Shown here in pieces: positions 7,140 to 15,866 of a stretch of DNA of 32,895 nucleotides (positions within the stretch are counted from its first letter, which is position 1; each line of letters starts with the position of its first letter). The notes beneath the pieces were generated by a model. That model was not told the origin of the DNA. It saw only the letters and a program-made list of their open reading frames with translations, and made no database searches. The position numbers and the translations under genes were made by a program. This stretch comes from an uncultured Pseudomonadota bacterium (GTDB taxonomy: Bacteria > Pseudomonadota > Gammaproteobacteria > Steroidobacterales > Steroidobacteraceae). The stretch spans positions 1-32,895 of the forward strand of contig CAISHQ010000117.1 in assembly GCA_903885195.1 (NCBI GenBank), written 5' to 3'.

Positions 7140-8372
7140 TCAGCGATCTGCGGGTTCAACGGCGGGCGGCGTCCGCCGCTGCCAGAGCAGCGCCGGCAGG
7201 ATGCAGGCCAAGGCGATGCCCAAGGCCATGGCGCACATCGACACGACCCGGGTGTAGTCGCCCGACTCACCGAGCAGCCGCGCCGCAAGGGCCGGTCCGA
7301 TCGCGACGCCGCACATCTGCGCAACGGTCGCGTACACCACGAGCTTGCCCGTCCGATCGAAGCTCGAGATCGCCGACAGCAGATACGGATGCGTGTGGTT
7401 CCAGAGGAATGCGAAAGCGAACGCGCTCACCGTGAAGGTCAGGGCGGTGAGATGCCCCTCGAGCAGCAGCAGCGCGCCGACGGTGGCCAGCAGCCCCGCC
7501 GTGATCGGCCACAGACGCCCGAGGCGGTCACCGGTCACCACCACCAGCAGTCCGCCCAGGATGCCGAAGATCTGTGAACTGGCGAGCGCGCCCGAGATCG
7601 AGGATTCCGCGACGCCGCCCGCTGCTGCGATCAGCGAGAAATACGCCCAAGCGCCCATCATGCCGATGAAGTAGAAACCGAGCGTGAGGACGGTGACCGG
7701 CCGTAGGCGCGACGGCAGCGTATGCAGCACGCCGGACGCCGCATCGGCCCGGGCATCGGACTGCGCATCGATCGACGCCGCGGCATCGCCACCTGCGGTG
7801 GCCGGTACGGCCCCGGTGGCGAGCAGCCCGATGAGCGCAAAGGCTGCGTAGAACACGAGGCCGCCCGCGAGACCGAACTTCGCGTAGAGCACCGGCAGCA
7901 CCGTGAACGCCACTGCGCCATACATCAGCAACGTGGTCAGCAGCCAACCGAAATTGCGCTCGCGCTTGGCCGTCATGCCGACCATGGCATAAGCGATCGG
8001 CACCACCATGCCAGGCGCCATTCCGCAGACGAAGCGCACGACCGCCAACGCCGTGAAATCGGTGACGAATATACTGACCAGGTTGCCGACGACCAGCAGC
8101 GCGAGTGCGAAGCGCATCAGCCGACGCCATTCGATCTTGTGAACGAAGAACAGCAGACTGATGGCCGCCAGCGCCTTGCCAAGGGCCTCGGCCGCCTGCA
8201 CATAGCCGGCCTGTGCAGGCGTCAGCTGCGCCCACTTGACCATCGCCTCGACGAATACCGGCGCCGTGATGAAGGCTTGCGGTGCGCTCAGATGGATGAC
8301 CAGCGCTGCGATCAAGAAGCCGAGCGTGTCGGATCCCGATGCCGCGCTGCGCGATACCGGCTGTGCGCTCAA
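7140..8372 (-). CDS. MFS transporter (12 membrane segments)
   Basis: A 410-residue major-facilitator protein with hydrophobic helices along its length and a central hydrophilic loop (about residues 195-225, Ala/Asp-rich). No substrate signature could be recognised. The start appears to be TTG at 8372, overlapping the ASST stop as TTGA, and no ATG or GTG is available before the first helix. It is the last gene of the aminotransferase-ASST-MFS operon, so a link to a sulfated or phenolic compound is plausible but inferred. Confidence 0.85.
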   Translation of the reverse strand: MSAQPVSRSAASGSDTLGFLIAALVIHLSAPQAFITAPVFVEAMVKWAQLTPAQAGYVQAAEALGKALAAISLLFFVHKIEWRRLMRFALALLVVGNLVSIFVTDFTALAVVRFVCGMAPGMVVPIAYAMVGMTAKRERNFGWLLTTLLMYGAVAFTVLPVLYAKFGLAGGLVFYAAFALIGLLATGAVPATAGGDAAASIDAQSDARADAASGVLHTLPSRLRPVTVLTLGFYFIGMMGAWAYFSLIAAAGGVAESSISGALASSQIFGILGGLLVVVTGDRLGRLWPITAGLLATVGALLLLEGHLTALTFTVSAFAFAFLWNHTHPYLLSAISSFDRTGKLVVYATVAQMCGVAIGPALAARLLGESGDYTRVVSMCAMALGIALACILPALLWQRRTPPAVEPADR

Positions 8373-10090
8373 GGCAGCGACCGGATCTTCGGTGCGCGAC
8401 CAGGCGGATACAGCGATGGGATGCGCAAGCCCCCGAAGACCTCGTAGGCCGTCAGCTCATTCGGGTCCTCGACGATCACTTCGAACAGCACATCTTTGGT
8501 GGCGTAGTCGTACTCGCGGATGCGGCCGTAGCTCGGCACTTCGCTCAAGTACTTGTCGCTCGCCGACTCGTCCACACCCAGACCGCGCTCACGGTCGGCG
8601 CAGATGGCATCGACGATGAAGATGTTGCCGGTCTTGGGTAGGCGTTGCGCATCGCTCATCGCCCAAGAGAAACAGGAATCGGGATCCGGCCCGTCGTGCG
8701 ACGACCAGACCTGCCGGATCGTCATGTTCTTCTCATCGACCTTGTACTCGACGCCGCGGCTGAAGGACTTCTCGGGGACCATCCAGGGCTCAGGCGGACG
8801 GGCACGCAGGAACCCGTTGTCGTAGACGACGATGGTGCCGAAAGCCGAGATGTGCGGATTGTGCTGGTGCGAAGGCCAGAGGAACGGCTGGCCCACGGGT
8901 CGCAGCACCTTGCTCTCGAGCTTGCCCCAGCCGCCGGGCCGTCCGAGGATCCACTTCACCTCGCGGCTCTTGCGATCGATCTTGAGGATCGCTTCCTGAC
9001 CGCGGAACGACACCAGCACCGAGTCGTCGGACGGGTCGTAGCTCACCCCGTTGCCGTGCGTCCAATCGGCATGGTCCGGGAAGCCGCGGGTCGGCCAGTA
9101 AGCGTTGGTCGTCTCGTAGCCGATGCGGAACGGGTCGATGTGGTCCCAGGCGCTCCAACGCCACAGCACGGCGCCGGTCTTGCGGTCGATCTCGACGATG
9201 TCGTCGCCCATCACCATGCGATCGCGGCGCTTCGAAAGGTCGAACGAATCGTCGTAGTAATCCTTGACGAGACGCGCGTTGGCGGTGAGCGCCAAAAAAT
9301 TGCCGTTCGGCATCTCATGCGGCTGGTGGTGCAGCGTCTGCACATCGATGCCTACACCGTTGCTGGAGGTGAGCTCCGGGTTGCGCGCCGCGTACCACTG
9401 GTTCACGACGTTGCCGAGCAGGTCGATCTCGAGCGTGCGTGAGTCGGCGCGGTGGAACAGGATGTTGCCATCCGCGAACTGGTCCACGCCGGCGATGCGC
9501 GACTCGGATTCATAGCGCCACACGATGCGGCCATGATCGTCGACGACGACCAGCGCACCCCACTGCCGCATGAAGTTGAACTGGCCCGCGCTGCGGTGCG
9601 GCGGCCGGATCGGCACCGCGCGGCGCAGCACGAACAGCGTGTAGCCGGGCTCGGTGCGCCCCGCGGAGGTCTTGGTGACCCGGATGCGCGGGCCCGCGTA
9701 GGCCGCACTCGCCATCGGCTGCGGGACGAAGACGAGCTTGTTGGGGAAGCGGGCGGTCTCGCCGGCCGCGTTGCGGATCGTCACGAAGATCTCGTGCCGC
9801 ACATCGGCCTCGAGACCGAGCAGCGGGATGCCCTTCGACGGATCCCAGGACGGATCGAACTCCATCTCCCAGCGGCGCGAGCGGTCCGAGACGCTGAGCA
9901 CCGTCGTCACCGGTTGGTCGCTGGCGAACCGCAGCATGCCGACCATCGGTGCTCGCAAGTTGGCGTTCGGACCCAGCGTCGGCCGTTTGGTGAAGGTCGG
10001 GGCTGCCGCCTCGAGCGCACCCGGCAGGCAGAGAGCCGCGCAGGCGGCGACGAGGAGGCGGGCAGAACGGAACATGCTGCGGGGTCTCAT
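8369..10090 (-). CDS. Secreted arylsulfate sulfotransferase (ASST family)
   Basis: A 573-residue protein with an N-terminal signal peptide (residues 1-30, hydrophobic core LLVAACAALCLPGA, Ala-rich cleavage region). It belongs to the PAPS-independent arylsulfotransferase family, six-bladed propellers that move sulfate from a phenyl sulfate to a phenol through a sulfated histidine. The family motifs are visible: LHHQPHEMPNGN (His254/255), DWTHGNGVSYDP (His345) with Arg363 in SFRGQEAILKID, and HQHNPH (His410, the likely sulfated residue by position relative to E. coli AssT). It would act in the periplasm. The ATG at 10090 has AGGTG upstream. It follows the aminotransferase by 21 bases and overlaps the MFS start. 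No dsbA/dsbL partner is nearby. Confidence 0.88.
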   Translation of the reverse strand: MRPRSMFRSARLLVAACAALCLPGALEAAAPTFTKRPTLGPNANLRAPMVGMLRFASDQPVTTVLSVSDRSRRWEMEFDPSWDPSKGIPLLGLEADVRHEIFVTIRNAAGETARFPNKLVFVPQPMASAAYAGPRIRVTKTSAGRTEPGYTLFVLRRAVPIRPPHRSAGQFNFMRQWGALVVVDDHGRIVWRYESESRIAGVDQFADGNILFHRADSRTLEIDLLGNVVNQWYAARNPELTSSNGVGIDVQTLHHQPHEMPNGNFLALTANARLVKDYYDDSFDLSKRRDRMVMGDDIVEIDRKTGAVLWRWSAWDHIDPFRIGYETTNAYWPTRGFPDHADWTHGNGVSYDPSDDSVLVSFRGQEAILKIDRKSREVKWILGRPGGWGKLESKVLRPVGQPFLWPSHQHNPHISAFGTIVVYDNGFLRARPPEPWMVPEKSFSRGVEYKVDEKNMTIRQVWSSHDGPDPDSCFSWAMSDAQRLPKTGNIFIVDAICADRERGLGVDESASDKYLSEVPSYGRIREYDYATKDVLFEVIVEDPNELTAYEVFGGLRIPSLYPPGRAPKIRSLP

Positions 10091-10111
10091 GTCATCACCT
10101 CGGCGGAGCGA

Positions 10112-11449
10112 TCATAGGGACTTGAGCGCGGCGTCGATGCGTCGCAGCGCATCCTCGAGCTCCGCGGCGCTCAACACGGTGGAGACGAAATAGCGGTCGC
10201 CGCGTCCAGGGTAGAGCCCCTCGCGGATCAGCAGCTGCCTGAACCGGCGCGCCTTCGGCAGGTCGGCATGCTGTGCAAGCTCTCGCGGCGAATGGGCGAC
10301 AGCGAGATCGGTGAAGTGAACGCAGAACACGCCTCGCACGCCCTGCACCAGCGCCGCATGCCCGTGGCGCCGCGCGCGCTCGCGGATGCCTTCCATCAGC
10401 GCGGCCTGCATGGTGTCGATGCGACGGAACGCCGCACCGTCGTCGCGCTCGAGCATGGTCAGCGTGGCGATGCCGGCAGCCATGCTCACCGGCGCGGCGT
10501 TGAAAGTACCGGCGTTGACCACGCGGTTGACGCGCAACAGATCGAGGATATCGCGCCGCCCTGCCACCGCCGCGAGCGCCATGCCGCCCGCCAGTGCTTT
10601 GCCGAAGGTCGAGAGGTCAGGCGTCACGCCGTAGTGCTGCTGCGCGCCGCCGAGACCCATGCGGAACCCGGTGATCACCTCGTCGATGCACAGCAGCACG
10701 CCGTGTCGCGTGCACAGCTCGCGCACGCGCTCGAGATAGCCCGGACGCGGCAGGCAACAGCCGCCGTTGGTCATCGCCGCTTCCATGATGACGAGTGCGA
10801 TCTCGTCGCCGCGCTCGCTCAGCAAGGCCTCGAAGCGCTCGAGGTCGTTCCAAGGGATCTTGAACGACTCCTCGAACGCCACCGGCGAACGGCCCTCGGT
10901 GTACATCGGGTCGTCGAGGCTCTCGATGGCATACGGCGCTGCGCGCATATCCGGGTTGCTGCGCCCGCCGAGCACGTTGTCGATCCAGCCGTGATAGTTG
11001 CCGTCGAAACGCACGAAGCGCGGACGGCCGGTGAAGGCGCGCGCGAGGCGGATGACGAGCTGCACCGCCTCGGAGCCGCTGGTGACGAAGCGCACCTGCT
11101 CGGCGCAGGGCACGTGCTGGACGATCTTCTCGGCGAGCACGACCTCGTGCGGGGTCTGCAGCATGCCGGCGGCGACGTTGAAGATCTGATCGAGCTGCGC
11201 ATGCACGGCCGCGAGGTACTCGCGGTTGCCATGGCCCCAGATGTTCGGGCCCATGCCGAGCGCGAGATCGATCAGCTCGCGGCCATCGACATCCCACATC
11301 CGCTGGCCTTCGCCGCGGACCACGAACACGGGCGGCTCGTCGGCCGCGCGCAGATTGCTCTGCCGGCCGGGCATCACCCGCCGGGCACGCTCGGCAAGGG
11401 CCTTGGTGGCCGGACCCAGCTCCCATCCGCCGGACTGATCGGAAGTCAT
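10112..11449 (-). CDS. Class III aminotransferase, glutamate-1-semialdehyde aminotransferase-like
   Basis: A 445-residue PLP enzyme. It shows the phosphate-binding SGSEAVQ (124-130), YHGW (152-155), Asp256 in CIDEVITGFR and the PLP lysine Lys284 in STFGKALAGGM. Its layout is that of GSA-2,1-aminomutase relatives. Because it is encoded with ASST and a transporter rather than heme genes, it is probably not HemL but a catabolic or secondary-metabolism aminotransferase acting on an unknown amine or amino acid. The ATG at 11449 has GGGAG 5-6 bases upstream. It is the first gene of the operon, with a 160-base divergent region separating it from the VOC gene. Confidence 0.9.
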   Translation of the reverse strand: MTSDQSGGWELGPATKALAERARRVMPGRQSNLRAADEPPVFVVRGEGQRMWDVDGRELIDLALGMGPNIWGHGNREYLAAVHAQLDQIFNVAAGMLQTPHEVVLAEKIVQHVPCAEQVRFVTSGSEAVQLVIRLARAFTGRPRFVRFDGNYHGWIDNVLGGRSNPDMRAAPYAIESLDDPMYTEGRSPVAFEESFKIPWNDLERFEALLSERGDEIALVIMEAAMTNGGCCLPRPGYLERVRELCTRHGVLLCIDEVITGFRMGLGGAQQHYGVTPDLSTFGKALAGGMALAAVAGRRDILDLLRVNRVVNAGTFNAAPVSMAAGIATLTMLERDDGAAFRRIDTMQAALMEGIRERARRHGHAALVQGVRGVFCVHFTDLAVAHSPRELAQHADLPKARRFRQLLIREGLYPGRGDRYFVSTVLSAAELEDALRRIDAALKSL

Positions 11450-11476
11450 CAACTCCCCCCCCTCGATGAATCGATG

Positions 11477-11498
11477 CACCGGAAGCCTATGACCGGTG
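11477..11498. promoter_or_regulatory. Inverted repeat CACCGG-N10-CCGGTG, candidate operator
   Basis: The divergent promoter region between the aminotransferase and the VOC gene holds a perfect 6-base inverted repeat with a 10-base spacer. A further CCGGTG half-site lies at 11521-11526. The site sits 28-49 bases upstream of the aminotransferase ATG. No regulator gene is adjacent, and the GC-rich motif could be chance. Confidence 0.3.
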
Positions 11499-11608
11499 TG
11501 CGAGCGGCGGCGCACCCAAGCCGGTGATAGATTTCAGTTTTTGGACGGAGCGGCATCGCACGCGCCGACGCAGCGGGTCTCTGCGCGCGACCGTGCTGCT
11601 ATCCTCGC

Positions 11609-12061
11609 ATGATGTCACGCCCGCACTTCGAACATGTCGGCCTGACCGTCGGCGACCTCGACCGGATGGTCGCGTTCTTCACCGAGATGCTGGGCTTCGA
11701 ATTGAAAGCGCGGCTGCAGCCCATCGACCCCGGAGCCGTGGCCGGCATCACCGGCATCGGCAGCGCGGTCGTCGCGGAGATCGCCTATGTGGCCAAAGGC
11801 GACACGACCTTCGAGCTGCTGCAGTACCGGGAACCGGCGCCGACGCGGTCGGCGCTGCGGCCCTGCGACCCGGGCTACATGCACTGGCTGGTCGCCGTCG
11901 ACGGGTTCGCGGAGGGCGTCACCCTCGCTGCGCGCTACGGCTTCGCGCCCGTCAGCGAACCCTACCTGATCGCGGCGGGACCCAACGCCGGCAAGCTCGG
12001 TACCTACCTGCGCCACCCGGATGGGTTCTCGCTCGAGATCATCGGTCCACGCATCCCCTGA
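11609..12061 (+). CDS. VOC superfamily protein (glyoxalase/dioxygenase fold)
   Basis: A 150-residue protein with two beta-alpha-beta-beta-beta modules. The metal-ligand pattern of the VOC fold is intact: His9 (FEHVGLTVGDLD), Glu69 (FELLQY), His92 (YMHWLVAV) and Glu143 (GFSLEIIG). Proteins of this type may be glyoxalases, epimerases (methylmalonyl-CoA epimerase-like), ring-cleavage dioxygenases or resistance proteins, and the sequence does not decide. The ATG at 11609 (a second ATG follows at 11612) has no clear ribosome-binding site, so the start is uncertain by one codon. It is divergent from the aminotransferase operon and convergent with the sulfatase 33 bases downstream. Confidence 0.85.
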   Translation: MMSRPHFEHVGLTVGDLDRMVAFFTEMLGFELKARLQPIDPGAVAGITGIGSAVVAEIAYVAKGDTTFELLQYREPAPTRSALRPCDPGYMHWLVAVDGFAEGVTLAARYGFAPVSEPYLIAAGPNAGKLGTYLRHPDGFSLEIIGPRIP

Positions 12062-12094
12062 CGCCCTCGGCCACACCGGCCGCCGCGGCTTGCT

Positions 12095-13699
12095 TCACGC
12101 CGATCGCCGCGCGAGCGGCAGCACATCGACCAGCGCGAGCCGCTCGCGCAGCAGCCGCTCCATCAGCCCGGCTTTGACGCGCGCCGCACCGGGATCGTTC
12201 CAAAGATTTCTCAGTTCGTGCGGGTCGGCCTCGCGGTCGAAGAGTTCACCCTGCGGATCGCCGTGCCACAGCGTCAGCCGCCAGCGGCCGTCGACGAAGG
12301 TCGTGAGCCTAGTCGGGCCGAGCTCGCCCATGTGGATGCCGAGTTCGTCCTCCTCGATGACCACGCCGTCGCGCTCGGTCTGCGGCTCGAACAGGTCGAC
12401 GCCCTGAACGCCGACCGGCACCGGCACCCCCGCCCGGCCGAGCACGGTGCGCGCAAGGTCGAGCGTACTCGTCGGCCGATCGACCACCGCGGGCGCTGGG
12501 TCGCGCGGGTCGCGCCACAGCAGCGGCACGCGGATCAGGCCCTCGTAGTGGAAACCCTGCTTGAATATCAAGGAATGGTCGCCCATCAGATCGCCGTGGT
12601 CCGAAGTGAAGACCACCACCGTGTTGTCATCGAGACCGAGCCGCTGCAGCGCCGACATGACGCGCCCAACGGCGTCGTCGACCATCGTGATCGCGCCGTA
12701 ATTGAGCGCGATCGCCTGCCGCACCGCGGCCTCGTCCACGAACTGGGTGCAGAAACGGCCTGGCACGAAGCCCGGTTGCGAACGAAGCGCGCGCAGCCGT
12801 CGAAGCAACGCCGGCTCCTCGGGGTCGATCTTACCGAACGACGGTGGCAGCGCGACATCAGCCGGGTCGTACAGGTCCCAGTAGCGTCCAGGCGGCGTGA
12901 ACGGATGGTGCGGATCGGGGAACGAACACTGCAGCATGAACGGCCCGCCATCCCGCGCGGCGGCGAAGCGCTCCAGCGCAGAGATGGTGCGCTCCTCGAC
13001 GAAAGTCGTCGGATAGAGTTCCTCGGGTACCGCGGTGCGCCAAGCCTGCGGTGCCTGCGTCTCCGCGGGCAGGGCGTTGGCGGGTCCGATCAGCGCATCG
13101 ATGCCTGGCAGCCGCTCGCGCGCCCAAGCACGGTAATGCCCGCTCACCTGGTCGGCGTGGCCGCAGGCGAACTCGACCTGCTCGAAGCCGTAGTACGGCA
13201 GGTCGACGCTGCGCGACGGGTCGGCCGTCCACAGCTCTTCGCGTTCGGCGAGGTAGCGCGGGTCGTCGGAGAGATCCGGTACGGCGGTGGGCCAGGCCTC
13301 GCGCGCCAGCCCCTCGGGCCGCATCGCGGGGAACAACAGCGGATCGGGCACCTCGCGACGCGATTGCGTCTGCAGATGGGCCTTGCCGATGAGCGCGGTG
13401 CGGTAACCGGCGCGTCGAAGCACCTCGGGGAAGGTCACCGCCCCGAGCGGCAACGGCACGCCGTTGTGCCGGACGCCGTTCACCGAGGGCATGCGGCCGG
13501 TGAGCATCGCCGCGCGGTTCGGCATGCAGATGGGATTGGTGACGTAGCAGCGCTCGAAGCGCCGACCCTGTGTCGCCAGCGCGTCGATATGCGGGGTGCG
13601 GACCAGCCGGTTCCCATAGCAGCCGAGATGGTCAGCCCGGTGCTGGTCGGTGATGATGAACAGGAAGTTGGGGCGTGCCACGGACAGACCATAAACCAT
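12095..13699 (-). CDS. Type I (formylglycine) sulfatase
   Basis: A 534-residue alkaline-phosphatase-superfamily sulfatase that hydrolyses a sulfate ester to alcohol or phenol plus sulfate. The maturation motif CxPxR is present as Cys58-Met-Pro-Asn-Arg62, followed by AAMLTGR; Cys58 is expected to become formylglycine. Metal ligands include Asp18 (ITDQHR) and the FTSDHGDLMGDH segment. No signal peptide is visible, so it probably acts in the cytoplasm, unlike the neighbouring secreted ASST. No formylglycine-generating enzyme or anSME is in the window. The start at 13699 lacks a good ribosome-binding site; a GTG seven codons in (SVARPN) is an alternative. Its substrate may be an aryl sulfate. A phosphonate monoester hydrolase-like activity cannot be excluded. 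Confidence 0.9.
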   Translation of the reverse strand: MVYGLSVARPNFLFIITDQHRADHLGCYGNRLVRTPHIDALATQGRRFERCYVTNPICMPNRAAMLTGRMPSVNGVRHNGVPLPLGAVTFPEVLRRAGYRTALIGKAHLQTQSRREVPDPLLFPAMRPEGLAREAWPTAVPDLSDDPRYLAEREELWTADPSRSVDLPYYGFEQVEFACGHADQVSGHYRAWARERLPGIDALIGPANALPAETQAPQAWRTAVPEELYPTTFVEERTISALERFAAARDGGPFMLQCSFPDPHHPFTPPGRYWDLYDPADVALPPSFGKIDPEEPALLRRLRALRSQPGFVPGRFCTQFVDEAAVRQAIALNYGAITMVDDAVGRVMSALQRLGLDDNTVVVFTSDHGDLMGDHSLIFKQGFHYEGLIRVPLLWRDPRDPAPAVVDRPTSTLDLARTVLGRAGVPVPVGVQGVDLFEPQTERDGVVIEEDELGIHMGELGPTRLTTFVDGRWRLTLWHGDPQGELFDREADPHELRNLWNDPGAARVKAGLMERLLRERLALVDVLPLARRSA

Positions 13700-13884
13700 C
13701 TGGTCGGGTCATTGGACCACCGATCCGGCTCGCGATGACGTACGACTTGCGAGGAAGGGCCATTGTTTTCGGAATTGAGATGAGCGGCGCGCGACCGAAG
13801 CCGCAGCACCGACTGGACAGGCGACACTAGGCGTCGCGGGATCCGCCCCCTCAAGGATTCCCGCTGTATGGAGGTACACCCGAC

Positions 13885-14850
13885 ATGGACCATGACGATC
13901 TGCTCGGCGCGTACCGCCGCCTACGACTGCTGCGGGAGTTCGAGGAACGGACCCGGGTGGAGTTCCAGACCGGCCAGATCGCGGGCTTCACCCATCTCTA
14001 TGCCGGGATGGAAGCCATCGCCGTCGGCGTCTGCGAGCACTTGACCGACGAGGACCGCATCATCAGCACGCACCGCGGCCATGGCCACTGCCTCGCCAAG
14101 GGCTGCGATCCTGCCGCCATGATGCTGGAGCTGTGGGGCTCCACCGACGGCCTCTGCCGCGGCAAGGGCGGCACGATGCACATCGCCGACTTCAGCCGCG
14201 GCATGCTCGGCGCCAACGCCGTGGTGGGCGCCGGTGCGCCGATCGCCGTCGGCGCCGCGCTCGCTTCCCTGATGACCGGCGGCACCTGGGTCGCCGTATC
14301 GTTCGTCGGCGACGGCGGCACCAACATCGGCAGCGTCTACGAGGCGATGAACCTCGCGGTCGTGCTGCAGCTGCCGAAGATCTTCGTGATCGAAGACAAC
14401 GGCTGGGGCGAGATGACGCCGATCGCGAACGCCACCGGCAACCGCGACCTCGCGGCGCGGGCTGCCGCGATGGGCATGCCGGCAGTCGCGGTGGACGGCG
14501 TGGACTTCTTCGCAGTGCACGCGGCAGCGGGCGAAGCCATCGCTCGTGCGCGGCGGGGCGGCGGCCCGTCCACGCTCGTGGCGAGCGCGCCGCGGTTCTA
14601 CGGCCACCACGAAGGCGACCCGCAGCTCTATCGCAGCCGCGAAGAGATCGCCGACCTGCGCCGCCGCGAGGACTGCCTGCCGCGCTTCATCGAGCGCGTC
14701 ACCACCGAAGGTTCGCTCACCGCCGCCGAGCTCGCGGCGGTCGATGCGGACATCGCGCGCATCATGGACGACGCGGTCGCGAAGGCGAAGGCGGGTCCAC
14801 GGCCCGTCCCCGGAGACGTGTTCGATCACGTCTACGCCCGTTACCGCTGA
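13885..14850 (+). CDS. Thiamine-diphosphate dehydrogenase E1 alpha subunit (pyruvate/acetoin dehydrogenase type)
   Basis: A 321-residue E1 alpha subunit. It shows STHRGHGHCLAKG (61-73), GKGGTMHIAD (93-102) and the ThDP-Mg motif GDGGTN (142-147) ending in EDNGW (170-174). With the next gene it would form an alpha2beta2 E1 that decarboxylates a 2-oxoacid or cleaves acetoin and passes the acyl group to lipoyl-E2. Its short length and sequence style resemble AcoA/PdhA-like acetoin systems. GGAGGT lies 9 bases before the ATG, a strong start. It heads a three-gene operon (11-base gap to E1 beta) divergent from the sulfatase. Confidence 0.9.
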   Translation: MDHDDLLGAYRRLRLLREFEERTRVEFQTGQIAGFTHLYAGMEAIAVGVCEHLTDEDRIISTHRGHGHCLAKGCDPAAMMLELWGSTDGLCRGKGGTMHIADFSRGMLGANAVVGAGAPIAVGAALASLMTGGTWVAVSFVGDGGTNIGSVYEAMNLAVVLQLPKIFVIEDNGWGEMTPIANATGNRDLAARAAAMGMPAVAVDGVDFFAVHAAAGEAIARARRGGGPSTLVASAPRFYGHHEGDPQLYRSREEIADLRRREDCLPRFIERVTTEGSLTAAELAAVDADIARIMDDAVAKAKAGPRPVPGDVFDHVYARYR

Positions 14851-14861
14851 AGGCGACAGAC

Positions 14862-15866
14862 ATGACCATCAAGAGCATGCGCGATGCGCTCAACGAGGCC
14901 CTGCACCACGAGTTCGAGCGGGACCCGCTGGTGTTCCTCATCGGCGAGGATGTCGGCGGCTTCGAGAAGGACGGACAGCCGGTCGAGATCGGCGGCGTGT
15001 TCGGCGTCTCGAAGGGCCTGTACCGCAAGTACGGCCGCAAGCGCGTCATCGACACGCCGATCTCCGAGGCGGCGATCATCGGCGCCGCGTCGGGCGCCGC
15101 GCTCTGCGGCATGCGCCCCATCGCAGAGATCATGTTCGCGGATCTCACGGCGGTGTGCTTCGACCAGATCGTCAACCAGATCGCCAAGTTCCGCTACATG
15201 TTCGGCGGCCAATGCGCCTGCCCGGTCGTCATCCGCATGACCACCGGCGGCGGCCGCAACGCGGGCGCACAGCACTCGCAGACCTTCTACCCGATCTTCA
15301 CCAGCTTCCCCGGCCTCAAGATCGCGGTCCCATCGAACGCCTACGATGCCAAGGGCCTGTTGATCAGCGCGATCCGCGACGAGGATCCCGTGCTGTTCTT
15401 CGAACCCAAGGTGCTCTACACCGAAAAGTGTGAGGTCCCGGACGAGGCCTACGCCATCCCGTTCGGCGAAGCCGCCATGCCGCGCGAGGGCGAGGACGTC
15501 ACCCTCGTCGCGTTCGGCCAGTCGGTGAACTGGGCGGTGCAGGCCGCTGACGAACTGCGCAAGACACGCGGCATCCGCTGCGATGTCATCGATCCGCGTA
15601 CGCCCTCACCGCTCGACGAAGAGACCATCCTTGAGAGCGTCGCCGCGACCGGGCGCTTGGTCGTGATCGACGAATCACCGCCGCGTTGCGGCCTGACAGC
15701 CGATATCGCCGCGTTGGTCGCCGACAAGGGGTTCCGTGACCTCAAAGCACCGATCAAGACCGTCACCGCACCGCATACGCCGGTGCCGCAGGCGCGCGAG
15801 CTCGAGCGCGCCTACCTGCCGAACCCACGCCGCATCATCGCTGCCGTCGAAGAGGTCCTCGCATGA
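14862..15866 (+). CDS. Thiamine-diphosphate dehydrogenase E1 beta subunit
   Basis: A 334-residue E1 beta subunit, family-typical in length. It has MRDALNEAL at the start, FLIGEDVGGFEKDG, then VIDTPISEAAIIGAASGAALCGMRP, the usual beta-subunit segment bearing the ThDP-activating glutamate, and a C-terminal transketolase domain (VVIDESPPRCG). It pairs with the preceding alpha subunit. The ATG at 14862 is chosen because it begins the conserved N-terminus; the open frame upstream overlaps E1 alpha and is not conserved. Its stop overlaps the E2 start (ATGA). Confidence 0.92.
   Translation: MTIKSMRDALNEALHHEFERDPLVFLIGEDVGGFEKDGQPVEIGGVFGVSKGLYRKYGRKRVIDTPISEAAIIGAASGAALCGMRPIAEIMFADLTAVCFDQIVNQIAKFRYMFGGQCACPVVIRMTTGGGRNAGAQHSQTFYPIFTSFPGLKIAVPSNAYDAKGLLISAIRDEDPVLFFEPKVLYTEKCEVPDEAYAIPFGEAAMPREGEDVTLVAFGQSVNWAVQAADELRKTRGIRCDVIDPRTPSPLDEETILESVAATGRLVVIDESPPRCGLTADIAALVADKGFRDLKAPIKTVTAPHTPVPQARELERAYLPNPRRIIAAVEEVLA

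Noticed and set aside
10268-11527. 419-codon plus-strand ORF opposite the aminotransferase
   Set aside because: It is antisense to a PLP enzyme with all key residues. Its composition (Arg, His, Ala) is typical of a shadow frame.
12062-12094. Possible terminator between the VOC and sulfatase genes
   Set aside because: Only a short GCCGCGGC palindrome is present, without a T-tract.
13701-13719. TGGTC-N9-GACCA inverted repeat upstream of the sulfatase
   Set aside because: The arms are only 5 bases, GC-rich and with no supporting half-sites. Chance is likely.
12218-13738. 506-codon plus-strand ORF opposite the sulfatase
   Set aside because: It is rich in Arg/His and has no family signature. 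The opposite strand encodes a complete sulfatase with catalytic motifs, so this is a shadow produced by high GC.
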